DNA of 64,000 bases, from contig NZ_BCQT01000026.1 of NCBI RefSeq assembly GCF_001552215.1, positions 124,001 to 188,000 of the forward strand. The letters run 5' to 3'. The stretch comes from Actinomadura macra NBRC 14102 (lineage in GTDB: Bacteria > Actinomycetota > Actinomycetes > Streptosporangiales > Streptosporangiaceae). How positions within the stretch are numbered: the stretch's first letter is position 1; each line of letters starts with the position of its first letter. The notes beneath the pieces were generated by a model. The model was not told the origin of the DNA, did not search any database, and was given only the letters and a program-made list of their open reading frames with translations. Shown here piece by piece: positions 17,259-24,264 of the stretch. The position numbers and the translations under genes are program-made.

Positions 17259-17912
17259 CTAGGGGCAGCGCTTCCAGGCGAAGTGGTAGGTGGTCTTGAT
17301 GCTGCCGTCCGTGGAGTCCATGGCCAGGAAGCTGACCTTGGTCGGGTCGGATGTGCCCTTGTTCACCCGCAGCTCGGTGTTGATGTTGAAGTTGCGCTCC
17401 TCGCCACATGGCTTGTAGACGAGCTGCGCGACATCGTTCTTGTCGGTGAACTGCCAGTTGTCAGAGTAAGCGCCCTTGATGGGGTGCTCGGCCTGACCGG
17501 TCTGCGACATGCCCTGGAAGTAGTAGTGAGCCTTTTCCAGTCCGGTCGCACCCTTTTCGAGCGATGCGAATCCCCGGTAGTCAGCCGACATGATCGCGTA
17601 GGTGAAGCCCTGGGGGACGTGCACCTTCATCGCGATCTGGCAGTTCTTCCGGAAGTCGGTGGCCTGCGAGTTGCCGCCTACCTGCGCCATGTAGTCGCTG
17701 TAGGTGACGGTGAAGGCCTCCTTGTCATCGGAGATGGCCACGGCGGCGGTGCCCGCGGGGCAGCCAGAACCGTTCACGGTGGCGATCTCGATGGTGACCC
17801 CGTTGGGGCCACGGGTGAAGTAGGAGGCGGAGGCAGTGGCCGGCGGGGCGGCCACGGCGGCCGTGGCGGTCATCGCCAGGGCGGCTGCGGAAATGGCGAT
17901 CCCTTTACGCAT
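17259..17912 (-). CDS. secreted DUF4360 protein, copy 2
   Basis: A 217-residue paralogue of the next gene, collinear over its whole mature length. It has a signal peptide MRKGIAISAAALAMTATAA, then VNGSGCPAGTAAVAI, RKNCQIAMKVHVPQGFTYAI, ADYRGFASLEKGATGLE, YKPCGEERNFNINTELRVN and TYHFAWKRCP. All four cysteines are conserved. The N-terminal ten residues after the signal peptide and the loop after LRVNKGT differ most. The ATG has AAGAGGAA upstream. Likely a tandem duplication; the biological role is unknown. Confidence 0.9.
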   Translation of the reverse strand: MRKGIAISAAALAMTATAAVAAPPATASASYFTRGPNGVTIEIATVNGSGCPAGTAAVAISDDKEAFTVTYSDYMAQVGGNSQATDFRKNCQIAMKVHVPQGFTYAIMSADYRGFASLEKGATGLEKAHYYFQGMSQTGQAEHPIKGAYSDNWQFTDKNDVAQLVYKPCGEERNFNINTELRVNKGTSDPTKVSFLAMDSTDGSIKTTYHFAWKRCP

Positions 17913-18396
17913 GCGATTCCTCTTCGCTGGGGGCGGACGCGATTTTGTTTTCCTTCGGCGGCCGAAGAGTGGAACGTGATCCAGGATCTTGCCCGAAGAG
18001 TAACGGCGCCGATCAAGGCGGTCAACGTCCTGTTTTTAACTTCCCTTGAACCTTCTGTAGGACGCCCCCGCAAAGCCCGCCCCCCGCGCTAGGAAACCCG
18101 TCCAATCTGCGAAAACGGACCGTCCAACATTCGGCGGATCCTCCGGTTTGCCGCAGGAGCGGTCCAGGAACAGACTCAATCGAAATTCAGAAACCGTTCA
18201 GAACGCCTAGAAAGACGCCTCCGGCCTGCGGCGGGACGCCGCCGCGGACGACAGGACACGGGAGGCGCGCCCGCAAGGCGCCGCAGGCCCCGAACGCGTT
18301 GCCGGCCGGCGCCGGCGGGAGACCGCAGGGCCCGAGGTGTAGGGGCCGCCACCTGGGGAAAGGTGCCAGCGCCTTGTCCAACGATGGAGGTGGCCG
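17913..18396. other. 484-bp divergent intergenic region
   Basis: Non-coding gap between the leftward DUF4360 pair and the rightward iron-sulfur gene. Positions 17940-18060 and 18150-18215 are relatively AT-rich and probably hold promoters, but no confident -35/-10 pair was seen. The last 170 bp are very GC-rich with inverted GC blocks (GCCGGCCGGCGCCGGC near 18300). I looked for remnants of a molybdopterin catalytic subunit that would complete the downstream pair and saw none. Confidence 0.4.
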
Positions 18397-19290
18397 ATGA
18401 GCAGCCTGATCGGACGCAACCTGCTCGCCGGAGCCGAACCCGACGTCGCCGCCGACGCCGGGTATCCGGACGCGCCCCCGCGGATGGGCTTCTTCACCGA
18501 CACCTCGGTGTGCATCGGCTGCAAAGCGTGCGAGGTCGCCTGCAAGGAGTGGAACGCCGTCCCGGAAGACGGCCTGGAGTTCACCGGGATGTCCTACGAC
18601 AACACCCAGGGGCTCGGTGCCGACACCTGGCGGCATGTGGCGTTCATCGAACAGGACAAGCCGATGGGGAACGCCGAGACCGGCGTGCCGGACGGCGCCG
18701 CCGGCTCCGGCATGCGCTGGCTGATGGCGTCGGACGTGTGCAAGCACTGCACGCACGCGGCCTGCCTGGACGTCTGCCCCACCGGGTCGCTGTTCCGCAC
18801 CGAGTTCGGCACCGTCGTCGTCCAGGAGGACATCTGCAACGGGTGCGGCTACTGCGTGCCCGCCTGCCCGTTCGGGGTCATCGACCAGCGCAAGGGCGAC
18901 GGCCGGGCCTGGAAGTGCACGCTGTGCTACGACCGGCTCGGCGCGGGACAGGAGCCCGCCTGCGCGAAGGCATGTCCCACGGACTCGATCCAGTACGGGC
19001 CTCTGGACGAACTGCGCGAGCGCGCCGCCGTGCGTGTCGACCAGCTTCATCAGCTCGGCGTGGACGACGCCCGGCTCTATGGCGAGGACCCGGAGGACGG
19101 TGTCGGCGGCGACGGCGCGTTCTTCCTCCTGCTGGACGAGCCCGAGGTGTACGGGCTGCCCCCGGATCCGGTCGTCACCACCCGCGACCTGCCGTCCATG
19201 TGGCGGCACGCGGGCGCCGCCGCGCTGACCCTGCTCGGCGGGGCCGCCGCCGTCTTCGCCGTCCACGGCCGTGTGGGGGGCCGGCGATGA
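18397..19290 (+). CDS. four-cluster ferredoxin-type electron-transfer subunit (FdhB/DmsB-like)
   Basis: A 297-residue iron-sulfur protein of the kind that links a molybdopterin oxidoreductase to a membrane quinone subunit. Four Cys groups are visible: CIGCKACEVACKEWN (about 45-59), CKHCTHAACLDVCPTGS, CNGCGYCVPACPFGVID, and CTLCYDRLG with ACAKACPTDS, each able to bind a [4Fe-4S] cluster. A C-terminal hydrophobic helix (AAALTLLGGAAAVFAV, about 268-290) probably anchors it. ATG 18397 has GGAGGTGG upstream. The stop overlaps the NrfD start (ATGA). The expected catalytic partner, such as formate dehydrogenase alpha, is absent from the window. Confidence 0.92.
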   Translation: MSSLIGRNLLAGAEPDVAADAGYPDAPPRMGFFTDTSVCIGCKACEVACKEWNAVPEDGLEFTGMSYDNTQGLGADTWRHVAFIEQDKPMGNAETGVPDGAAGSGMRWLMASDVCKHCTHAACLDVCPTGSLFRTEFGTVVVQEDICNGCGYCVPACPFGVIDQRKGDGRAWKCTLCYDRLGAGQEPACAKACPTDSIQYGPLDELRERAAVRVDQLHQLGVDDARLYGEDPEDGVGGDGAFFLLLDEPEVYGLPPDPVVTTRDLPSMWRHAGAAALTLLGGAAAVFAVHGRVGGRR

Positions 19291-20339
19291 GCGGCCCGGA
19301 CACAGGCGGGGACGGGGTGCGCGGGGCACGCCCCGGCCGGGCTGCCGCGGTAGGGAGGGGTCCGGCCGGCAAGGGCGGCGCCCACCGTAAGAGCCGCGGG
19401 CGGCGGGAACGGCGCGGCCGGCGCGGCGAGCGGGCGATGGTGCCGGACGCGGAGTTCACCTCCTACTACGGCAAGCCGATCCTTAACCCTCCCACCTGGA
19501 AGGCCCTGGACATCGCCGGGTACTTCTTCCTCGGCGGGCTCGCGGGCGCGGGCTCGGTGCTCGCGGCGGGAGCCCATCTCACCGGCCGCCCGGTGACGGC
19601 GCGGGCCCTGAAGATCTCCTCGCTGGTGGCCATCAGCGGGTCCGCCGCCGCGCTGGTCCACGATCTCGGACGTCCGGCCCGGTTCCACCACATGCTGCGG
19701 GTCATGAAGCCGACCTCCCCGATGAGCGTCGGCTCCTGGCTGCTGATGGTCTATGGCCCGGCCGCGGGCGGCGCCGCCGTCCTGGGCGTGACGCGCCTGT
19801 TCCCCCGCCTCGGCGCGGCGGCCACCGCCGGCGCGGCCGCGCTCGGACCCGCCGTCGCCGCCTACACCGCCGTGCTGGCGGCGGACACGGCCGTGCCCGC
19901 CTGGCATGGGGGTCATCGGGAGCTCCCGTTCGTGTTCGCCGGGTCGGCGACGGCCGCCGCGTCCGGGATGGCGCTCATCGCGTGCCCGGTCGTCGAGACG
20001 GGTCCGCTGCGCAGCACCGCGGTGTTCGGCACCGTGCTGGAGGCCGGGGCGACCAGGCTGATGGAACGGCGGCTCGGGATGGTGGCGGAGGCGTACCGGC
20101 AGGGCAAGGCAGGTCGGCTGATGCGCGCGGCGGAGCTTTTGGGCACCGCCGGAGCCGCCGGGGCCGTGCTGCTCGCCGGACGGAGCCGGACGGCGGCGGT
20201 GCTCAGCGGGACCGCGCTGCTCACCGCGTCCGCGTGCACGAGGTTCGGCGTCTTCTACGCGGGCGTGCGATCGGCAGAGGACCCCAAGTACACGGTGGTC
20301 CCGCAGCGCGAACGGCGGGACGCCCGCGCCCAGGCGTAA
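19287..20339 (+). CDS. NrfD/PsrC-type polytopic membrane subunit
   Basis: A 350-residue integral membrane protein that would pass electrons between the iron-sulfur subunit and the quinone pool. From about residue 70 there are some eight hydrophobic segments, with NrfD landmarks NPPTWKALDIAGYFFLGGLA, GSAAALVHDLGRPARFHHML (conserved RP), MSVGSWLLMVYG and PAWHGGHRELPFVFAGSA. The first 50 residues are Gly/Arg-rich and unlike family members, so the true start may be ATG 19437 (MVPDAEFTSYYGKPIL). The ATGA overlap with the preceding gene favours 19287. Topology and family are clear; the redox partner is unknown. Confidence 0.85.
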   Translation: MSGPDTGGDGVRGARPGRAAAVGRGPAGKGGAHRKSRGRRERRGRRGERAMVPDAEFTSYYGKPILNPPTWKALDIAGYFFLGGLAGAGSVLAAGAHLTGRPVTARALKISSLVAISGSAAALVHDLGRPARFHHMLRVMKPTSPMSVGSWLLMVYGPAAGGAAVLGVTRLFPRLGAAATAGAAALGPAVAAYTAVLAADTAVPAWHGGHRELPFVFAGSATAAASGMALIACPVVETGPLRSTAVFGTVLEAGATRLMERRLGMVAEAYRQGKAGRLMRAAELLGTAGAAGAVLLAGRSRTAAVLSGTALLTASACTRFGVFYAGVRSAEDPKYTVVPQRERRDARAQA

Positions 20340-20417
20340 GCGGCCCGCTCGCGGGCTACCGGCCGTCGCCGTGCCGGTACGAACTCCTTGGGGCCGGGTG
20401 ACACAGTTCTGTCCACC

Positions 20418-20458
20418 GATGACTACCCACAGTAACTATCCTGTCGCGAGTAGTCATC
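20418..20458. promoter_or_regulatory. inverted repeat in promoter region of the DUF692 operon
   Basis: GATGACTAC (20418-20426) and GTAGTCATC (20450-20458) form a perfect 9-bp inverted repeat with a 23-base spacer that includes TAACTAT (20433-20439), a possible -10 element. It lies 17 bp before the first start codon of the DUF692 operon. It could be an operator wrapping the promoter or an mRNA leader hairpin. Confidence 0.5.
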
Positions 20459-20475
20459 TCGTGATGGGAGCCCCC

Positions 20476-20730
20476 GTGAACCGTACGAGCCGACGCGGGG
20501 CCTCGGGAGATGCCTGGCTACCGGATGAAAGGGATCCTCGGGCAACCTCCGGGCCGCACGACGTCGGCCCCTACCGCGGCACCAACGTGTGGGAGCGGGC
20601 CCGAGAGGTATTCGAACAGCGGATGTCCGAACCCGGAGTGCCCTTCGGCGCCGCTCCCGGCGAGGGCCGACCGGAGGACACTGCCCCCGGCCACGAGCGG
20701 CCCGGGCCCGGCGCGGAACGCGCGCCGTGA
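20476..20730 (+). CDS. small hydrophilic protein, first gene of DUF692 operon
   Basis: An 84-residue protein of no family I recognise. It has no cysteine, is rich in Asp, Glu, Arg, Gly and Pro, and contains one amphipathic helix-like stretch TNVWERAREVFEQRMSE near the middle and a Pro/Gly/Glu tail. GTG 20476 follows GGGAG at 5 nt; an in-frame ATG at 20464 lacks such a site. The TGA stop overlaps the DUF692 start (GTGA), so the two are translationally coupled. Small genes in this position are often precursor substrates of DUF692 (MNIO) enzymes, but those usually carry cysteines. This could be an unusual precursor, a helper, or unrelated. Confidence 0.65.
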   Translation: MNRTSRRGASGDAWLPDERDPRATSGPHDVGPYRGTNVWERAREVFEQRMSEPGVPFGAAPGEGRPEDTAPGHERPGPGAERAP

Positions 20731-21689
20731 GGGCCGGGTCGACCGAGCCGGCCGCTCCCCCGTCCGCGTCCCCGCCCGCGCCCGAGGTCGCGGGCGGGGA
20801 CGGTGCGTGCGCTCTCGGGCTCGGGCTGCGCGTCCCCCACCTGCCGCACGTCCTCGCCGAATGGCCGGACGTCGCCTGGTTCGAGATCATCTCCGAGGAC
20901 TTCATCGACTCCGGTGGCTACCCGCGGCACGCGCTGGCGCGCATCGCGGAGCGGTACCCGATCGTCATGCACGGCGTGTCCCTGTCCATAGGGGGCACAG
21001 ACCCGCTCGACCTGGGCTACCTGACCCGGCTCCAGCGCCTGGCCGACGCCACCGGGGCACGATGGGTGTCCGACCACGTGTGCTGGACCGGGGTGACGGG
21101 CGTCACCACCGGTGAACTGCTGCCGGTCCCGTTCACCGAGCATTCGCTGCGGCACATCGCCGGACGTGTCCGGCACGTGCAGGATCTGCTGGAGCGACCG
21201 CTCGTCCTGGAGAACCTGGGCACCTGCGCGGCGTTCGCGCACTCGACGATGACGGAATGGGAGTTCCTCGCGCGGCTGTGCGAAGACACCGGCTGCGAGC
21301 TGCTGCTGGACGTCACCAACGTCTACGTCTCGTCCGTCAACCACGATTTCGACCCCGAGGAGTACATTCGTGCCCTTCCACATGGCCGCGTCGCGCAGGT
21401 CCATCTGGCCGGGCATACCGACATGGGCGACCATCTGATCGGCACCCATGACGGCCCGGTCGCCGGACCGGTCTGGGACCTGTACGAGCTGGTCACGTCC
21501 CTGACCGGGCCGGTGCCCACCCTCTTGGAGTGGCACGACGACCTCCCGCCGCTGTCCGGCCTGCTGGACGAGTTGCACAAGGCCCGCCACCATCTCGGCG
21601 CGCACCAGACCGGGACCCGCGAGACCGGGACGGGCGAGATCGCGGCGCACGGGACCGGGACGCGCGAGATCGAGGCGCGCGATGACTAG
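20727..21689 (+). CDS. DUF692 multinuclear iron oxidase (MNIO/MbnB-like)
   Basis: A 320-residue TIM-barrel enzyme of the DUF692 family. Characterised members are iron-dependent oxidases modifying side chains of ribosomal peptides (MbnB, TglH, bufferin enzymes). Visible motifs: GLGLRVPHLPHVL, WFEIISEDFID, IVMHGVSLSIGG, WVSDHVCWTG, VLENLGTC, LLLDVTNVYVSSVNHDFD, VAQVHLAGH, IGTHDGPV and TLLEWHDDLPP. These supply the His, Glu, Asp and Asn residues expected at the metal site. Family members usually read DVNNVYV where this has DVTNVYV. The C-terminal 30 residues are a short Gly/Thr/Glu repeat encoded by repeated GGGAC/GAGA sequence. GTG 20727 overlaps the upstream stop, and the 3' end overlaps the DUF2063 gene by 8 bp. 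Confidence 0.9.
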   Translation: MRAGSTEPAAPPSASPPAPEVAGGDGACALGLGLRVPHLPHVLAEWPDVAWFEIISEDFIDSGGYPRHALARIAERYPIVMHGVSLSIGGTDPLDLGYLTRLQRLADATGARWVSDHVCWTGVTGVTTGELLPVPFTEHSLRHIAGRVRHVQDLLERPLVLENLGTCAAFAHSTMTEWEFLARLCEDTGCELLLDVTNVYVSSVNHDFDPEEYIRALPHGRVAQVHLAGHTDMGDHLIGTHDGPVAGPVWDLYELVTSLTGPVPTLLEWHDDLPPLSGLLDELHKARHHLGAHQTGTRETGTGEIAAHGTGTREIEARDD

Positions 21690-22527
21690 CCCGCCGTCCC
21701 TGCACGCCGCGCAGCAGTGGCTCCTGCACGCCGTCACCGCACCGTCCATGCCCGCGGACTCCGACGCGGCGATGCTCGCGGGTTCGGATTCCCTCAGCGC
21801 GTCGCGACGGCTGGAGATCCACCGGCGCGGCTACCGGCGGCGGCTGATGGAGACGATGCGGCAGGGGCATCCCGCACTGCGGCGGTTGCTCGGCCCCGAC
21901 CTGTTCGACGCGTTCGCCGCCGGCTACCTCGACGCGCGGCCGCCGCGCTCCTCCCGACCGGCCCGCCTCGGCGACCGGTTCGCCGCCCACCTGGAGGAGA
22001 ACCGGCCCGACCGCGACCTGCCCGCGGGACGGCGCGAACCGTGGATCGACCTGATGATCGACGTCGTCCGCTACGAGTGCCTGTTCACCGAGGTCTATGA
22101 CGGCCCGGGCCCCGAGGAGGATCCCCCCGGGGCCTGGACCTGGCCCCCCGCCGAGCCGCCGGAACGGGTGTGCGCCGCGCCCGGCGTCCGCCTGCTGCGA
22201 GCCTGCGCGCCCGTCCACCGGTACCACTCCGCGGTCCACCGGGGCGGGCGGCCGGCGGCGCCTCCACTCGTCCCCAGCCACATCGTGATGTTCCGCCGCG
22301 ACTACCGGGTCGTCACCGCCTCGCCGCCGCCCGTCGCGTTCGTCCTGCTCGAAGCCCTGCTGACCGGGGCTCCACTGGACGAGGCGTCCGCGCGGTCCGG
22401 GCTCGACGCCGCCGGCGCCCGCCGGCACGTCCGCCGCTGGATCGCGCAGCGCTGGGTCATCGCCCTCCCGGCACTGCCCGGACAAGAGGTGGGCAAGCCC
22501 CAGGGCACGACCGCGAGCAGCGCTTGA
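21682..22527 (+). CDS. DUF2063-family partner protein of DUF692 enzyme
   Basis: A 281-residue cytoplasmic protein. The N-terminal 100 residues fit DUF2063 (often annotated as a putative DNA-binding domain): LHAAQQWLLHAV, SASRRLEIHRRGYRRRLMET, QGHPALRRLLGPDLFDAFAA and GYLDARPPRSSRPARLGDRF. Residues 115-275 are a variable C-terminal domain. In MNIO systems such as HvfBC/bufferins, the DUF2063 protein acts with the DUF692 enzyme, probably presenting the precursor peptide. Overlap of the two reading frames here supports a complex. The name DNA-binding is historical and probably misleading. Confidence 0.85.
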   Translation: MTSPPSLHAAQQWLLHAVTAPSMPADSDAAMLAGSDSLSASRRLEIHRRGYRRRLMETMRQGHPALRRLLGPDLFDAFAAGYLDARPPRSSRPARLGDRFAAHLEENRPDRDLPAGRREPWIDLMIDVVRYECLFTEVYDGPGPEEDPPGAWTWPPAEPPERVCAAPGVRLLRACAPVHRYHSAVHRGGRPAAPPLVPSHIVMFRRDYRVVTASPPPVAFVLLEALLTGAPLDEASARSGLDAAGARRHVRRWIAQRWVIALPALPGQEVGKPQGTTASSA

Positions 22528-22598
22528 GGACACCGTGCGGCGAAGCCGGCCTGAGTCTTCGGGCGCTCGGCGCCGTCCGGGAGCCGGAACCCGCCCCG

Positions 22599-23327
22599 CT
22601 ACCCGGGTGTCATGCGCAGGTAGCCGTGCGGATTGAAGAAGATGTCGTCCTCGTCGTACCGGTCGCACGGGTGGTGCCGGAGAACCCAGCGGGGCTCACC
22701 GGGCGCGGACCGGAAGCCCTCACCGTCCTCGATCTCCCCGGCGCGGCACTCGGTCAGCAGGTAGAGGGCGAGCGAGTCGATGAGCCCCGCCACGTCCTCG
22801 GGATCCGGGTCGCCGGCCGGCTCCAGTTCGACGTCGGGTGCCCCGAGCAGGTGCATTCCGCAACTGAAGTGCAGGGAGCCGTCGGAGATCGGACGCTTCA
22901 CCAGCGCGCGGTACAGCGGGATCGCCGACTCCTCCGGCGTCCCGTCGTAGATGCCGGCGGCGAGGTCGAGCCACCGGTCCCGGCCGTGGGTGAGCCCGTT
23001 GCTCTCGTTCTTCACCGCGGTCGCGCCGGAGCGCAGCAGGTCGGCGGCCAGCACCAGGGTCCGCCGCGCGACGGTGAACGCGACGTCCGGCAGGACGGGC
23101 GGCGACAGCACGTAGGCGACCGTGTCGTGCGACTCGACCGCGTCCCAGTCGGCGGTCGTGAAGGAGACACGCGCCGCGCACGCCTCGAACGCCTCCGGCA
23201 TCCGCGGGTCGGGCTCGGCCCCGGAGTACTCCCAGTCGAGCCCGAAGCCCTCCTTCGCGGCCGCGGCCTCCACCTCGCCGAGGTCCAAACCGGTGCCGAG
23301 AACGCACAGGACATGACGTGAGCTCAT
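22599..23327 (-). CDS. hypothetical protein, possibly DUF4261-like
   Basis: A 242-residue cytoplasmic protein without membrane segments. It starts MSSRHVLCVLGTGLDLGEVE, has an acidic middle (TTADWDAVESHDTVAYVLSP, VKNESNGLTHGRDRW) and ends DIFFNPHGYLRMTPG. The C-terminal NPHGYLR and the N-terminal short strand recall DUF4261-like proteins, some linked to toxin immunity, but I cannot confirm this. ATG 23327 is chosen because the fold begins there; no strong ribosome-binding site precedes it, and in-frame starts up to 23441 exist. The longer forms would run over a dyad at 23392-23420. Confidence 0.6.
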   Translation of the reverse strand: MSSRHVLCVLGTGLDLGEVEAAAAKEGFGLDWEYSGAEPDPRMPEAFEACAARVSFTTADWDAVESHDTVAYVLSPPVLPDVAFTVARRTLVLAADLLRSGATAVKNESNGLTHGRDRWLDLAAGIYDGTPEESAIPLYRALVKRPISDGSLHFSCGMHLLGAPDVELEPAGDPDPEDVAGLIDSLALYLLTECRAGEIEDGEGFRSAPGEPRWVLRHHPCDRYDEDDIFFNPHGYLRMTPG

Positions 23328-23391
23328 CAACGTCTGGTCGTCGATCACGCGGCGCAGGCTACGCCAGGACGTGGGTCGCGGCAGCGTTTCG

Positions 23392-23420
23392 CCAGAATAG
23401 GACGGTTCTAGTAATTCTGG
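23392..23420. promoter_or_regulatory. nested dyad between divergent genes
   Basis: CCAGAAT (23392-23398) and ATTCTGG (23414-23420) form a perfect 7-bp inverted repeat. Inside it, TAGGAC-g-GTTCTA (23398-23410) is a second dyad with one mismatch. The site lies in the AT-richest part of the gap between the leftward hypothetical gene and the rightward hemerythrin-like gene, so it is probably an operator for one or both. Confidence 0.45.
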
Positions 23421-23510
23421 TATCACCGCTGGTGACGACACCTGATGTCACATTTCAGACCTTCGGCGCATCTCTTCCATGACGGTTCGGGCGAAGGGCG
23501 GGAGAACGGC

Positions 23511-24176
23511 ATGAACGCCGGTTTGGGAGAGAGCGCGCGGCGGCGTTTCGATCTGACGATGCTCTACGCCGCGTACGGCGCGTTCCGGCGCGACATGGGG
23601 CGGATGGCCGCGGCGGGGAGGACGGCGGGGCCGGTGGCCGGCGGCACGCCGGCCACCGGCCTGGCCTCCCCCGCGGTGACGAATGGCTGGGCCGTCTTCA
23701 AGACGCACTGGCTCGCCCAGCAGGCCGCGGAGAGGCGCGCGTTGTGGACGGTGATGCGCGGCAGGCTGACCGGCGTCCGAGCGGAGTGGCTGGAGGCGAT
23801 GGAGTCGCAGGCCATCCGGCTCGTCCCGCTGATGGACGCGGTGGACGCGGCGCTGGAGCACGGCGACCGGCACGTCTTCGGCCGTTGCGCGCACGGGCTC
23901 CCGGCGTCGCTGGAGGCGCATCTGGACTTCAAGGAGGCGAACGTCCTGCCGCTGATCCACCGCACGCTCACCACGTTCGAGTGGGGCACCTACGACGTCG
24001 AGCTCCGCGGGCGGATCGGGGTGCGGGGGCTGCGGGTGTTCCTGCCCTGGCTGCTGGACGGCGCGTCCGAGACGACGAGCGGTGCGGTGCTGCGGCAGTT
24101 GCCCCCGCCGGTCCGGGTCGCCCACCGGACGGTCTGGCTCCCCCGGTACCGGCGGCGGGACCTGTGGGGTCACTGA
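23511..24176 (+). CDS. hemerythrin-like helical protein with degenerate metal site
   Basis: A 221-residue, mostly helical protein resembling actinobacterial hemerythrin-domain proteins: FDLTMLYAAYGAFRRDMGRM, FKTHWLAQQAAERRALWTVM, AIRLVPLMDAVDAALE and AHLDFKEANVLPLIHRTL. In metal-binding relatives the first helix begins His-Asp and the second has His-His...Glu. Here the first His is Phe and the second helix keeps only one His, so the di-iron site is probably lost or altered. The His and Glu of the last helix remain. ATG 23511 follows GGGAGA. Directly upstream of a cytochrome b gene, 88 bp apart and co-directional. Confidence 0.7.
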   Translation: MNAGLGESARRRFDLTMLYAAYGAFRRDMGRMAAAGRTAGPVAGGTPATGLASPAVTNGWAVFKTHWLAQQAAERRALWTVMRGRLTGVRAEWLEAMESQAIRLVPLMDAVDAALEHGDRHVFGRCAHGLPASLEAHLDFKEANVLPLIHRTLTTFEWGTYDVELRGRIGVRGLRVFLPWLLDGASETTSGAVLRQLPPPVRVAHRTVWLPRYRRRDLWGH

Positions 24177-24264
24177 CCCTGTGACGCGTCGCACACCCGC
24201 CGATGTCACATTCGCCCGGTCGGAACTGTCTTAGGGCGGAGAGCTCGACGAAGGGACTGTGACG

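Noticed and set aside
21600..21680. Short GGGAC/GAGA repeats considered as a possible array
   Set aside because: They are in-frame low-complexity codons of the DUF692 C-terminal tail, irregular and without spacers, so not CRISPR.
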